Below, piece by piece: positions 1-12,399 of a stretch of DNA of 64,000 bases. Under the pieces are notes generated by a model. That model was not told where the DNA came from, did not search any database, and saw only the letters and a list, made by a program, of their open reading frames with translations. Each line of letters begins with the position of its first letter. Position 1 is the first letter of the stretch. The DNA is from Paguma larvata (lineage: Eukaryota; Chordata; Mammalia; Carnivora; Viverridae). Location of the stretch: NCBI GenBank assembly GCA_030068075.1, contig CM057826.1, forward strand, positions 72,823,312-72,887,311, read 5' to 3'. The translations under genes and the position numbers were made by a program.

Positions 1-2219
1 TGGCAAAGACCACTCACTTGAGATTTTATGTATTTCCTTCGTCCCCCTAACAATGAGTTTCATGAGGAACTATGAGCACAACATAGGCACAACTAGATTT
101 ACTTCAGAAAAGATGAACTAGGGAGTGATTTCCTTTTGAAAATTTTTAATGAGGAAAAAGATTGGATTAGGATGGAAGAACAAAGTGAAGTTGCCGAACA
201 GAAATGGAGGAAAGTTTGGAGAAGCAATTTGACTGTGAAATATAGCAAGTGCAGTGATAAAACGTATGCAGACATTTCTCAGGGAATGTGACCCAGATCG
301 ATACACTCCAGTAGCCAGAATCTTAATTTCTTGCTTAAGAGAGGTTTTCACAGGGTTCCATACCATGAAAAATGCACCCAATGTCTAGCAATTCCTGAGG
401 TTCACCAGCACAGAACAAGTTAAAGAAGATCTTCTTGTGTAAAAATTGCCCAGGTTTAATTTGGCTCTCTTTGTATTTGCCAACTCCATTTACAAATCTA
501 TAGTTATTCCTATTTAAATGCATATGAATCTTTGGTTTGCTTACTTTTATTTTCTCTGTATTTCATATTGAAAAAAAGTGAACCCCGAGTTTTCTGTGGT
601 TTGTTGGTTTTCGGAAATAACAATAATGGAATCTGTGCTCTGGAATATAGTGGGCAGAAGATAAAAGCTGAAGACACAAAAAGACATCTGATCTACTTCA
701 TGAATCTCTCTAAAGAAGTTTATTTTGCATTATGGATGTTTCTCTCAGTCACGTGCGTTAGTTCTGTTGAGTTAGAATCTGGTCTCCTTTGTGATATCAT
801 CGATGACAGGCGGCTCTTAAGAACAGAAAAGATTTGAACTCTCTTCTGCTCTTGAGATTTTCTTTTCTTCCCTAGGATATTTATAGGCGTGTTTTTTACA
901 GCATCGTTTCATCTAATAGGTATTTACGGCTTCAGATCTCTATCAGACACAGCAGTATGCCACGAAAGCTTCTAGATTACATCATGATACATATCATTTG
1001 ATACCTTTGAACGTTTCATCTTCTTTGTTTTGACAAGGTACAGATATTTTATCGTGAATTCTTTTAATAGTGAAAAGACTTCTAACATGACTCTAGTGAA
1101 ATTAGAGGTGAATATATGTCTCCCTATACCTCTAATAAAATAATGAATAAAACTGCCACTAGGTCCTAAAAGCAGCATACCATAACATCCTCATTAAAAT
1201 GAGGGGTTTTTAAAGTACTTTTGGAACTATCAAATTGATTGCTGATTTTAGGACAATATGTGTTTAAGTCACATGAAATTTAGACTTTAAAAATAGTATG
1301 TTTCATAGTATTAAATTTCACCTCACTGATTATCTCAAAATGTGTAGTTTAATTAAATTAATAGGTACATGATTCCACTTCAGAGAATTTAAACCTAGTG
1401 TTCTACTTAATAAAAAATTAATATAATATCATCTCATCTCAGCTGTTTGTGACATGTATATAATAAGAACAAAAATTGTTAGGCGTGCTGCTAAGAATAT
1501 CAAAAAGAACTGGGATATAATAATTATAAATTGTTAAGGTTAAGAGAGAAAAACAGGCATATTTGACTGTAAGTTAGGCAAGAAATGTGAAATAACTTTG
1601 GTTCTTGACTACCAGTCTAATAGGGTTCTTCATATTGCAGTGAGCTTTCTAGAAGTCTTGGGAAGACCGAATTCTGACCCCATCCTGTGCGTTCCCGTGC
1701 ACCTGCTGGTGTGACAAAGGAGAAACACACATTCATTCATCTTCTCAGAGATTTTTTTCTGATTTTTGATACCCCGTTAATCAGTCTTTTATCAGAATAT
1801 CGTTTTGAGTAAAACTTTCCCATGCAGGTTGATAATATAGCTGATACAATTTCAGGGAAAAAAGGGAGAGAGATGTGGAAGGGAAGCAAGAGGAAGTAGC
1901 AGAGAGATGAGAGAAAAATAAATTGGAAAAAGGAGTTTTTAACTATTACAAATAAATACTTGTTTGGAAAAATAGTTTATTGACCTTGGAGGATAAATGA
2001 ATTGAAAGAGAAAAAAATCATAATGTCATTTTTAAATGAGGGATCTCTTGTGATTCCTTCTGCTGCTACTTATACAATTTCTCTTTTTTCCTATACAGAA
2101 AAACTTTTTAAAAACATTGCAGCATCTTGTGTTCTAGGATTTGAAAACTATGGTTAAAATTTTGTACAGGATATTCAAACATCAAAATATGTAGCATCTT
2201 TATTTTCTACAGTTTGTCC
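1..2219. other. AT-rich DNA, no recognised feature
   Basis: I see no gene, RNA gene or recognisable repeat here. The longest open frame (532-837, plus, 101 codons) has no recognisable motif, and its composition is that of AT-rich noncoding DNA. A purine-rich patch lies at about 1855-1930. Confidence 0.6.
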
Positions 2220-2479
2220 CCTCCACTCTCTTTCCTCCCCCAACCTTCTCTTTCACTCTTGCTTGTTATTTTTTCCTTACTTCTTTTCCTTCATCTCTCC
2301 TTCCCTTTCTCTCTCTCTCTCTTTCTCTATCTCTTTCTTTCTTTTTCTTCCTTCCTTCCTCCTTCCTTCCTTCCTTCCTTCCTTCCTTCCTTCCTTCCTT
2401 CCTTCCCTCCCTCCCTCCTCCCTCCTCCCTCCCTCCCTCCCTCCCTCCCTCCTTCCTTCCTTCCTTCCTTCCTTCCTTC

Positions 2480-2518
<39 letters not shown>

Positions 2519-2546
2519 TCCTTCTTTCTTTCCTTCTTTCTTTCTA
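2220..2546 (+). repeat. Polypyrimidine microsatellite (CTTT/CCTT/CCCT)n
   Basis: This pyrimidine-rich region contains an uninterrupted run of C and T from 2330 to 2545 (216 nt). It passes through blocks of CCTT, then CCCT and CCTCC, then CCTT, then CTTT repeats. The long Ser/Leu/Pro/Phe open frames across it only reflect the repeat. Tracts of this kind can form triplex (H-DNA), which is inferred from composition. Confidence 0.95.
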
Positions 2547-3278
2547 AGATTTAACCTTGCTGAAAGCAGGTTCCAGGAGACTGGAAGGCAATAAACTTAT
2601 CATTATTTTAAAGAGTGTCTTTTTGATCAATCAATTTCTGTTATAGCTTTTTGGTAAACAATTGCCTTTACAGACTCCCTTCTCTCTACCATTTTTCTAG
2701 CCAAAAGAAATCTTGACAAAGAGAAAATTTTTGTCTCTATTCATGTTAATAACCCTCTCAACTATTTCTAAACTGTAACTGAGGTATACTCTTGTGGGAG
2801 ACTGGATGCCGAGATTCACAAATAGATTTGCAGATTCGGCAATCTAAAAATATTTTCAGAATCTGCTAGGATTTCTTTCTAACCTATCTAGGTATTTCTC
2901 CAGTCAGTCAGCCACAGTCTGAAGATAGTGGGGATGAACAAATACTTGGTTTAACTTCTTTTCTCCTCTAATTTCCCTCACACTTCTTACTGGGTTGGGA
3001 TTTTAATATTGTCCTGGACATAGAGTGTGATGGGTAAAAAGGGATTCCTAGAAACATGGCACGGATTAAACTCTGGGTGGTTACAATAAAGTTCTGGTGG
3101 AGATGCCCATTGGTGATTGTGCTTTTCTTCTCGAAGCCTAAAACCATGAGATGCCTCTGGCTATAATGTTTATAATCCATGAGAAATTTATAGAGTAGTG
3201 TGAAATGAAGTGTGTCTGTATACTCGAACCTCTCCTCCTTAAGCAGTAAAATAAAATTGGTTAAAAATAACATGGTCT
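2547..3278. other. No recognised feature
   Basis: Single-copy-looking sequence between the pyrimidine tract and the first SINE. I recognised no gene or repeat. Confidence 0.5.
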
Positions 3279-3500
3279 GGGGCACCTGGGTGGCTCAGTC
3301 GGTTAAGTGTCTGACTCTCGATTTTGGCTCAGGTCATGATCTCACGGTTCCTGAGATCCAGCCCCACGTTGGGCTCTGCACTGACAGTGTGGAGCCTGCT
3401 TGGGATTTTTTCCCTCCTTCTCTGCCCTCCCTGGATTGTGCACTTGTGCACACGTGCATGCTCTCCTTCACAAAACAAATAAGAAAACATTTAAAGAAAT
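3279..3500 (+). mobile_element. Felid tRNA-derived SINE, sense
   Basis: A full-length, diverged copy. It has the head GGGGCACCTGGGTGGCTCAG, the tRNA-related promoter part, the middle TGACAGTGTGGAGCCTGCTT, a CT-rich stretch and an A-rich tail. The plus-strand open frame at 3212-3523 is produced by the SINE and is not a gene. Confidence 0.9.
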
Positions 3501-3976
3501 GCCATGACTTGTTTGTATACTAAGAAAGAAAATACGTTTAAAAATGCTAAAATTTTAAGAAAATGGCTCACTAAGGCCAATCCTACATTTTACATGTTAC
3601 ACTTTTGTTAAAAAAAGGGGGGGGGTTAAATATTTCGACAGCTTTAATGCAAAGTCTATTTCCACTTAGGGTTAATAGGATAAAGCTCCTGGAGTTTATC
3701 AAACAGCCAACATGCCCTACAAACAGTAGAATCTTTATCATTGGATTTACGTGTTTATTCTTATTTTTCTATAACATAAACAGTAAATTTGCCTTCTCGT
3801 AAAATTTTAATATACAATTTTCTAAACTTGAAAAATTAATACAACTATAAGAGTAAATTTTATTTTTTGTTGGTACTTCAATAAATTGAGAAACTTTTTT
3901 CTCCTTTTTGATGCTGAAGGTGAATATTGCAAAACTACAAATTGGTATATTTACTTAATAATGAAGCTATTATTCT
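3501..3976. other. AT-rich DNA with an A6/G9 run
   Basis: No gene or interspersed repeat was recognised. A short homopolymer junction (A run, then nine G) lies at 3611-3625. Confidence 0.5.
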
Positions 3977-4076
3977 TTAATGTTTATTTTGAGAGAGAAC
4001 CTGTGAGAGTGAGGGAGGGAGGGGCAGAGAGACAGAGAACCTTAAGCAGCCTCTGACTGAGACACCTAGACACCCC
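3977..4076 (-). mobile_element. Felid SINE fragment, antisense, internally deleted
   Basis: The tail side (TTTAATGTTTATTTTGAGAG) and the head side (GACACCTAGACACCCC) are both present. About half of the body is missing, leaving roughly 100 bp of the usual 200 or more. Confidence 0.75.
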
Positions 4077-4099
4077 TCAAGATACTGTTTTTGAAATTT

Positions 4100-5760
4100 A
4101 TCCAGTGTTTTTATCATTTTGTTATTTTAACAGCTTTATCGTTCTGTTTATCAATTTATATATCACTAAAGTCAATTGTTGAAAGTGTACAACCTAACGA
4201 TTTTAGTAAATTAACACCCAAAGTACCACATCCCAGGACACAGTTCCATCTGAGGCAAATCCTAGTGGTTTGGTGACTCTTTACATTTCATTCATCCTCA
4301 GAGCTGGCCTCCTTCCTGTTTGTAGTCTATCATTCCCATTCGCAGCCTGAGAAAATTACTCCCCGGTGTCTGTTTCTATAAATTTGTCTTTTCTAATCAT
4401 TTCATACAAAAAGAAATGTGTAAGATATATTCTTTTGTATATTCTCAGCTCTTTCACTTAGAATAGTATTTTTGAGATTCACCCAGTTTGTAGCATTTAT
4501 CAGTATCTTTTTAAAATTATTGAATATTATTCCACTTTGTGGGTATACTCCCTTTTATCTTTTTCTCCAAATCATCACTTAGAGGTTTTTAGATTATTTC
4601 CACTTTGGGCTCTTATAAGTGATTAACATTTCTGTGAACATTTGCATACATGTTTTTGTGGACTTTGAAACATTTTTCTTGGATAGATTCCTAGAAGTGT
4701 AATTTCTGGATTATGATGCTTTGTGAGTTGAGTTCTGTATATGGTGTGCATAGGGATCTTTTCTCTTCCTCTTCCACCTCCTTTTTTTTTTTTTTTTCCT
4801 TGCAAGTGTACATCCAATTGTCCCAGCACCATTTATAAAAGAATATCTTTCCTTGTTAAATGCCTTATCGGCATCCTTGTTGAAAATAAATGACCTTAAA
4901 GTAAGGGTCTGTTTATGAACACCCAGTTCTGGTCCATTGATCTATTAATGCTCTGATTATACACCGCCTGCATTATTTTAAAGCACTTAAAATCAAATAC
5001 TATAATCCTCCAATGTGTGTTTTTTTTTTTTTTCAAATGTGTTTTAGCTTTTCTAGTTCCTTTGTTTTTCCACATAAATTTTGGGATAAACTTTTCAATT
5101 CCTGTGAATTAGCATGTTGAGATTTTGATAGAGATTGCATTGAATTTATAGATCAATTTGGCGGTAATTGCCTTTGTGACAATCCTAAGTCTTCCAATCA
5201 GTGAACATGAAATGCCTCTCCCTTTGTTTGATCTAAATTGTCTTCTCAATGTTTTGTAATTTTCAGTATATATGTCTTACACTTCTTTTGTTAAATTCAC
5301 TCCACAGTAGTTTATTTTTTTCTGATGTTATTGTGAATAGAATTCTTATCTAATTTTATTTGAGATTGTTTGTTGCCAGTATATAGAGATAAATAGATTT
5401 GGAATATCGAACTTGTATCCTGTGACTTTGTTGAACTCATTTATTAGTTCTAGTTATTTTTTTCTCCCTTAGGATTTTCTACATACAGGATCATATCCCC
5501 TGCAAGTGAAAACATTTTACTTTTTCTTTCTGATCTGGATGCCTTCAGTATATTTCTTTCAAAATATTTTTTCTACCAACTAAGACCTTTAGTACAATAT
5601 CTGATAGAAGTTGACAACATGGCTATCCTTGGTTTGTTCCAGAGACTATTGGGAAAGCAATCCAGTGTCTTCTTGCCAACTTTGCCTCTTATGGGATTTC
5701 AGCCATTTCTTATGCAAGGTCAGCCGTTTATCTTATTGATGTTCCATGAATTGGTCCATT
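4100..5760 (-). mobile_element. Old L1 3' part (3'UTR and ORF2)
   Basis: On the plus strand this is reversed L1 text. It begins with 3'UTR-like sequence (the GAAAGTGTACAACCTAACGA area at 4180-4200, then TTTCACTTAGAATAGTATTT). It continues into reversed ORF2 phrases such as CCCAGCACCATTTATAAAAG, TTGGTCCATTGATC-like text and GTGACTTTGTTGAACTCATT. It is strongly diverged, with no long open frame, and fits an old L1M-type copy. Confidence 0.8.
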
Positions 5761-6419
5761 AAATATACACTTTCAAATTTGTTGCCATCATGTTTTTCAT
5801 ATTTTCACAATACAAAAACTGAATATTGAAACAACTAGCTTGGTGTTGAAAATAAGCAAGTTTAATATAAGATATAATGAATTAACATTCGAAGGGAAAG
5901 TATGATATAAGGGAGAAAGAGAAAAGAATTAAGAGAAAAAGTAGCAAGGTTAGGACAATAGCATATTAACAAAAGCCAGAGAGATCATAAAGAAGGATCA
6001 TATAATCCTAAGGTTGTAAATTCAAGATCAGGGCAGGACAGGACCTTGAATTTGGTACTTTAGGAAAAAGAAAAGTGTTCGTATATTTTCCCTGAAAATG
6101 TATGCTTATAATTCCATAGAGATAAAAGTAATTAGGGGCTCAAATAATAAAGACTATGTATATGTGTCTGTGTATAAATTATAAATTAAGCCAAATATAA
6201 TATTTTTGATCAAGGGCATAAATTGATAGAAAATATATTAAAGTTAAAATAAAATAAAATTTTGTTTTGTTTTAATACATATTATATCTTATGCATATAA
6301 AATATTTAACATGTTTCTTATAAGATATTTATGACATATAATGTATAATATTACATCTTTGAATATCTAAATGTCTATCATTTGACATATTCTAGAAGCC
6401 AGCATCTTGAAGTGTGACT
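5761..6419. other. Very AT-rich DNA, no recognised feature
   Basis: Long A/T stretches, including short AAAAT and TTTTG repeats at about 6245-6275. No gene or known repeat was recognised. Confidence 0.5.
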
Positions 6420-6770
6420 GAGGATCGGTAGCAGCAGCACCCCACCACTTGAGCTCCTATTAAAAATGCAGAACCTCAGGGCGCCTGGATGGTTCAGTTG
6501 GTTAAGCATCTGACTTTGGTTCAGGTCATGATCTCTCAATTTGTGGGTTCAAGCCTTGCATAGGGCTCTGTGCTGACAGCTCAGACCCTGGAGCCTGCTC
6601 CAGATTCTGTGTCTCGATCTCTCTGCCCCTCCCTACTTGTGCTCTCTCAAAAATAAACAACAAACATAAAAACAAACAAACAAATGCCTAACCAAGATAG
6701 CAGAATCTGCATTTTGAAAGATCCCTATGTGATCTGTGTTTGCACGAGAGTTTGAGAAGTCCTGATTTAA
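6420..6770 (+). mobile_element. MER5A-like hAT element split by a SINE
   Basis: The two flanks of the SINE at 6480-6681 form one MER5A-type sequence. The left part has TTAAAAATGCAGAACCTCAG. The right part has GCAGAATCTGCATTTTGAAA and ends GAGTTTGAGAAGTCCTGATT. These match the typical non-autonomous hAT-Charlie layout, so the SINE came later. Confidence 0.65.
6480..6681 (+). mobile_element. Felid SINE, sense, inserted in MER5A
   Basis: Runs from the head GGCGCCTGGATGGTTCAG to a CT-rich region and an A-rich tail with AAAC repeats. Candidate target-site duplication: AAATGCAGAACCTCAG (6464-6479) against AAATGCCTAACCAAG (6682-6696), imperfect. Confidence 0.9.
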
Positions 6771-6814
6771 AATATTATGCTTTCACCTAGCAACTACAGT
6801 ATCTTCTTGAGAGG

Positions 6815-7040
6815 AAGTATTTGCCAGACCCTATGCTAGCCATTGTGGGTATTAAATTATCTTTCATGGAAGAGTCTCACAGTCTAGTAGGAAAGTCAGG
6901 CAGGCACATATAGTGATAGCTGGATTGACAGAGAACTAAGGAAATACGAAGGGGACATTAGTTGGCTTCTTTGTGACTGTCAGAGAAGATAGATCAACAT
7001 TTTAATTGGGCCTTCAGAAATGGAGAGTATTCCCCAAGTC
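6815..7040 (+). repeat. Ancient interspersed repeat, family unresolved (copy 1 of 4)
   Basis: Resembles a widespread mammalian repeat with the order 'last in CAGACCCTATGCTAG, then GGGTATTAAA, then a TCTCACAGTCTAGTAGG block, then a region ending in a GGGCCTTCAGAAATGGAG-like block'. Similar blocks recur at about 27,485, 46,215 and 47,570. The family name is not certain. Confidence 0.4.
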
Positions 7041-8010
7041 TTCAACTCTTCATCAACAGAAGATACGTGGGAACTCACAGTCATAGCCATTGTCTACACA
7101 TCCTGTGACAAGATGTTTATCCCTGCATATTGGGATCCTCAATGTTTCACACACTACAAGGACCACACTTTTGCTATAACTATTTAACTTGATTCCACTA
7201 GGCTTCAACTCATGATATTTCTGCAGTTACACAGAAAGCCTCAGACTTTCTCATTCCTCCTAGGTGGTCTCCTGCTTGTCATCTAACCCTGAACAAGCCT
7301 TTTTCAATCCCCTTCTCACCATCCCCCTTTTGAATTCATGGGCCATCAGTAGCCAAACCTTGTCAATCTCCTTTTTGAGCATTTCCTTTTCCATTTCACT
7401 CTAAAAGGAACCTGGGTCTCCACTAATGGTACTTTCAAAGGGTACTTGTTTTTCTTATACCCCTATATCCACTGGGCTTGAAGGTGGAATCCTTTTTCTT
7501 TGTTTCCTTACTGATAGTTTCATACCTCTCTCCTTCTATTTTCCTTGCAACAATCTTGATTCTTTTTTCTTTTCTTTTTTCCCCTGTCTTTTATTTCATC
7601 ACCGTAATTCTTAGTGTTAAAATAAAGAAGTATCTGAGCACTTGTTTCATCTCTCAGTGATTTTAAACATTATTTTATTGTTTCCTCCAAATCTATTTGT
7701 GTCTTATTTTTTGGTGATTAGAATACATGTGGAGAGGATCCTTCCCACTTTGGCCTCTCATTTTCTTTAATCCCCAGTCATTCCTTTGGTTAAAGGATCA
7801 TGTCGATTCCTAAACCTGTAACCTTTCCATAATCTCACTTTTATGTATCTCATTATTGATTACACCCCTTCCTTCTAGTTCATTCCTCTAGCATTGTATA
7901 CCCAACAAACTTTGACCTAACTGTGACCTCCCGTCTGTGGAGTCTACTAGTCTCATTGCTGGAGACTTTACATCAGCCCTTGTGCCTTTTTTTTTTTTTT
8001 TCTTCTTCCT
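7041..8010. other. No gene recognised
   Basis: CT-rich tracts on the plus strand near 7550-7600 and 7990-8010. I recognised no coding exon. The short open frames here are hydrophobic products of T-rich sequence. Confidence 0.45.
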
Positions 8011-8014
8011 CTAT

Positions 8015-8330
8015 CTACACTCACTCCCTTGGTGAGTTCATTACATCTCATGCATTTAAATATTATCTATATGTTGAAGCTCCTGGGGCTCCTGGGTGGC
8101 TCTCTCAGTTAAGCATTAGACTATTGATTTAAGCTCAGGTCATGATCTCACAATTGTGAGATAGAGCCCTGTGTCAGGCTCCATTCTGAGTGTGGAGCCT
8201 GCTTAAGAGTCTCTCTCTCCCTCTCTCTCTGCCCACCCCCCCCCCTGTCAATCGATGTTATCTTTATGCTGTTGATACCCAAATTTACATCTCCAGCTTA
8301 TATTTTTCTATTGAACTCCTAATGTGATCG
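8015..8330 (+). repeat. Ancient repeat (L2/CR1-like), split by a SINE
   Basis: The left part (CTCTATCTACACTCACTCCC, then TGCATTTAAATATTATCTAT) and the right part (GTTGATACCCAAATTTACATCTCCAGC) read as one ancient mammalian repeat interrupted by the SINE. The family assignment is tentative. Confidence 0.45.
8078..8257 (+). mobile_element. Felid SINE, sense, short tail
   Basis: Has a head GGGGCTCCTGGGTGGCTC and the promoter part. The CT-rich part ends in a C-run (about 8236-8245) with no long A tail. Candidate target-site duplication: TTATCTATATGTTGA (8063-8077) against TTATCTTTATGCTGTTGA (8258-8275). Confidence 0.85.
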
Positions 8331-8369
8331 ATGGAGGCAATTCTTTTTGTATTCTATTTGTTAATTTGT

Positions 8370-8432
8370 GTATTTCAGTTTTGAGAACAGTTTCCAGAAC
8401 ATGACAGGCCTTCAATAAATGAATGAATATAT
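8370..8432 (+). mobile_element. MIR or L2 3' end
   Basis: CCAGAACATGACAGGCCTTC followed by AATAAATGAATGAATA is the usual 3' end of a MIR or L2 copy. It is short, so the family is uncertain. Confidence 0.45.
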
Positions 8433-9784
8433 TCTTTGCTCCCCAAATTAAAGAAGTAAGAATATATGGTTTACTGAAATAATTTTGGGTAGTAGTATGT
8501 GGGTGAAATGAAAAGTGCCTGTGTATATATAGGGGTGAGGATGTTGGTTGGAGCTGATTTTAAGGAGTTTACACTTTTTCATTATCATATACATATTCTA
8601 GACCATATTATATTTTTAACACTAATAAGGGTTCAAGAAATAAAAATATTAAATCTTTGTTATTATAGTATCTTAATGTTTTATAGGATCATAGAGTCAT
8701 ATATCATCCTCAGCAGAGAATTCATAGCCTGAGTATTCATAGCATGATCTCAGTTACCTGGTAGGTCGCATGTATTTCTGTGAATTTAGTAAGCAAATAA
8801 CCCGGCAAACTATCACTGTAAGAAAGTGTTGTAGTACACAACGAATATAGGAAAAGACATAAAATGTGCATGGACGGATGTATATAGAACGAATATTATC
8901 TTTTGATTCTCATGAAAATTTTAAGTTATTGGCATGAGAAAATTCACACTTATATGTGCTTCAGTGAAGTACTTGATAAGATTTTAGAAAGTATATGATA
9001 CTTTTAATTGTGCAATTTTATTTCAATGTAAAAGTATTCCCATGACTCTGATGAATCTGATCCATCTCGTTTTAAACTAGAGAAGAATATGAAAAAACTG
9101 GACAGCCTTCATTGCCAGAACCCCATGTTTTCTGGTTTAGAACATCATTAAGCTTAATATCACCCTGAACTGTCATTTCCCTTCCTAACAGTGCACACGC
9201 AGAATAATGATTACCAATAGGTGGGAGTTAATTAACAGAATTTCTTGGATGTGGGCTACAGGTCGAGAACTGTGTTTCACTGAAACAGCCGTACCTGTCT
9301 TTACATGTCCCAGCACTTGGTGTACAGTGTCGGTAGAGAGGGCAGCGGAATTATATTAATCAAATTTCAGTTTTTATCTCATTCCTCTTCAAAATGTGTC
9401 CAGCTGTTATTAAGTACAGAGTATCCTTGGAAAAGTAGTTTATGGTTACATCTGTGAATAAGGAGTTCTTTTGTACACAAACATACTTGTGTTTATTGCA
9501 CACGTGTACATGTTCTACTATCCAGACTACCTGAAAACTGCTCCCATACTTTTTTGGTTTTATGTGACTTCAGTTAATATAGTCCATGTGATTCGTTATA
9601 ATTCTTTGGTCTCTATATAGTTAAAATAATACAAATCTTTGAAAATAGAGAATAAATCCTCTTAGTATTATCACCAGTATTATAAAGGGATATTCTCAAT
9701 ATATTTATGAAAAAATATTGACAATTTAGATGAAATGGACGGATATAAATTATTAAAGTTAATCTTCTATCAAGAGCTGGATCT
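8433..9784. other. No recognised feature
   Basis: AT-rich sequence. The open frame at 8499-8732 has no known motif. No repeat was identified with confidence. Confidence 0.5.
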
Positions 9785-10235
9785 GATTTCAGCAGCCCTT
9801 GAATCTAAATTGGCCATGTGATTTTTTGGGCCAACGGGGCTTCAGTATAAGTAGCATATCCAGATGCTTGAAGTATATTGGACATTGAGGTTGTTTTGTT
9901 GTTGTTATTAAAAGTGGAAACCTTAGCCACCAGGTAAATAGTATAGGAGCCTGCGATAGGATGAGAAGGCATGTGGATGGAAACCAGCATATGTGGGAAA
10001 ACAGTTTGCCAAACACCAAACATGTGAGTGAGGACTTCATAGATCATCTAGCTCTTCACTGCTGAACAGCTGACAACAGAAATGTGAGAAGATGCAAGAG
10101 AACCTACCCACCCATGATCATCTAGATTATAAAACCACCCAATTAAATGCAGAATTACAAGATAATTTAAATGTTATTTTAAACCACTAAGCTTTGGGAT
10201 TATTTGGTATAAAGAAATAGCTAAGTAATATATTT
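9785..10235 (+). mobile_element. Old LTR-like remnant (MaLR-like)
   Basis: TTGGCCATGTGATTTTTTGG near the start and TTTTAAACCACTAAGCTTTG followed by a TTTGGTATAAAGAAATAG end match the order in old mammalian LTRs of the MLT1/MER class. It is heavily diverged and the exact family is not resolved. Only the LTR part is present, with no retroviral gene. Confidence 0.45.
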
Positions 10236-11165
10236 TTCTTAGTTGACACTCTCTTTACTATAAAAATAAGCAAAAATAACAAAATCTGTCCTTTGCTTAT
10301 AAATTATGACTTGTCAGAGCCTGATTAAGTTAATATACTACCTACAATGTCCTATCCCCATTTCATCTGGACATTGAGAGAGCTGACTTAGAGGTGGAAG
10401 GAGATTCTAGATTTAGGGGTAAGAATTAAAAGATGAAACATGTCAAACCACATTTTGATCAATTCATCAAGAAATAAAAGGACAAAACAGATCTTCATTT
10501 ACAAATTGACCCATTTGGAAGTATTAGAGTTTAGGATGAATGTTCATGTGTAGAGAGAGATTAGTGAAGGAGGGAAGAAGGGAGAGAGTGTGTATAGGGA
10601 TGTGTAAAGGGGAAATAAAGACAGGAGGACACGTGGTAAGGCTCTTAGCCTGATATGAGCAAGAAACAAGAGTACATTATAATGTGGCCATGAGGATTAG
10701 AAGCTAGTGACTTGTTCAAAGGATCGTGTATGGATCCTTAGCTGTAGTACAAAATTTGGTGTTAACAGTGCTGAGCTAAATGAAGTAAATTTTTTTCTGA
10801 AAGAAACAAGATCAAAGCTGAAATTAAATCTTTTAGAAAAAGAAAACATTTGGTACATATTAAAAGACCTAACTGTCCATTTTATATTAGTTTATATAAT
10901 TTTTATTGTGTAAAACTTCATTAAAATCATACTTTGAAATAGTTTTAATAGTATTTCTGTCTTCTCAATCTATTTTTTTCTTCTTGGATCCTCTGTCCCT
11001 CCTCCTCCTCTGCTTCTACCCTTTTCCTCCTTAATTTTATTTGGCATAAATTTTGATTCTAATGTGGATTTATATCCCTCTGTTTGCAATAAGCTATGGG
11101 ATATAGCATGCGTGGTGGGAAAAAGAATGGACCAAGTGTCCGTACCTACATCCCAGCACCCATGA
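10236..11165. other. No recognised feature
   Basis: Includes a purine-rich patch at about 10540-10625. The open frame at 10707-10913 has no recognisable domain. Confidence 0.5.
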
Positions 11166-11590
11166 ATTTGGTAAACTTGGGCATGTGGCTGAAGTTTTCT
11201 GTAGCTGATTTGTTATTCATATAAACAGAGTAATAATGGAGCTCATCTTGCTATAGTATGTTAAATATTAAGTAAGGTAATACATTTAAAGTATTACATT
11301 TAAAGTTCTTAGATTGGGGTGCCAGGGTGGTCAGTTGGTTAAGCATCTGACTTCAGCTCAGGTCATGATCTCGTGGTACTTGAGTTCAAGCCCCGCATCG
11401 GGCTCTGTGCTCACAACTCAGAGCCTGGAGCCTGTTTCGGATTCTGTGTCTCCCTCTCTCTGCCCCTCCCCCACTCACACTCTGTCTGTCTCTGTGTCTC
11501 TCAAAAATGAATAAATGTTAAAAAAATTAAAAAAAATAAAGTTCTTAGGACAGTAATCACCCAATAAATGTTACTGGTTAATTGGTTCTA
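11166..11590 (+). mobile_element. MIR element split by a SINE
   Basis: The left part runs from GGTAAACTTGGGCATGTGGC through TAAACAGAGTAATAATGGAG to GTAATACATTTAAAG. The right part continues GGACAGTAATCACCCAATAAATGTTAC. Together they follow the MIR consensus order through the typical 3' end. The interruption lies exactly at the SINE's target site. Confidence 0.75.
11313..11536 (+). mobile_element. Felid SINE, sense, perfect 12-bp target duplication
   Basis: A full-length copy with head, B-box area (AGTTCAAGCCCCGC), CT-rich block and A-rich tail. It is flanked by identical TAAAGTTCTTAG at 11301-11312 and 11537-11548. The site lies inside a MIR, which fixes the relative age. Confidence 0.95.
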
Positions 11591-12395
11591 CCACTATACT
11601 TAATAGAAAATGCTGGTGTAATTGATAGAATTTTCATCAGTGTCTGCCAGACAAATATACTCAGAACCATAGGAACATTATTAGGTATTTTATAGTATTT
11701 CATTTTGTAAGCATCACACAGAAAAGACAATTAAAAAAACTAAATTCACTTAAAATTCTTATTCTGACTCATCATATACCTTCAGTTTTTCTGAATTTCT
11801 TTTCACTTTTTCCCATATCCATGAAATTACAAATTTTGCTTAATCCCAACTTATTCACTCTAAATTAATTTTATGTTTCCAATTAAGTTTTCATGATTAT
11901 GATTTTAATATCTGAATAGGGTTTTTCTGAGAGTCATAATTTACTTGACTCCATTTAATTTTTTTCATAATTTTTAATGATATTAACAAAGATATTTACA
12001 CTGAACTTTTTCTTTCTATTACTTTATACTCAGATTTTTATTTTACTAAATTTAGATTTATAATAAGAATTGTCCCACAAAAATGACAAAATGAACAGCA
12101 ACAAATTTAGATGAACAACCTATATTTGAAAAAGCAAATTCAAATAGAAATATATGCCAATAATATAATTTTATCTTAATATGTTTCATAAAAGACCTAC
12201 TACTTAGACTGAAAAATGGATGCATCATTAAAATAGAACAATTAAAATTTGAGTATTTGAATTTGGTTAAATATTTTTAGGACAGAGAATGGTAATTCAT
12301 CACCTAAAATTAATAGAATTACCTCTAATCTTATGCAGTGGTGAACACTAGTACTCACTAACATCTAACTTTCCTCTCCTTCTATATCTATAGGG
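11591..12395. other. AT-rich DNA, no recognised feature
   Basis: Mostly A/T-rich single-copy-looking sequence. No gene or confident repeat was seen. Confidence 0.5.
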
Positions 12396-12399
12396 AAGA

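Noticed and set aside
2214..2594. Plus-strand open frame of 126 codons, Ser/Phe/Leu/Pro-rich
   Set aside because: It is the translation of the pyrimidine microsatellite; the other frames are open too, for the same reason.
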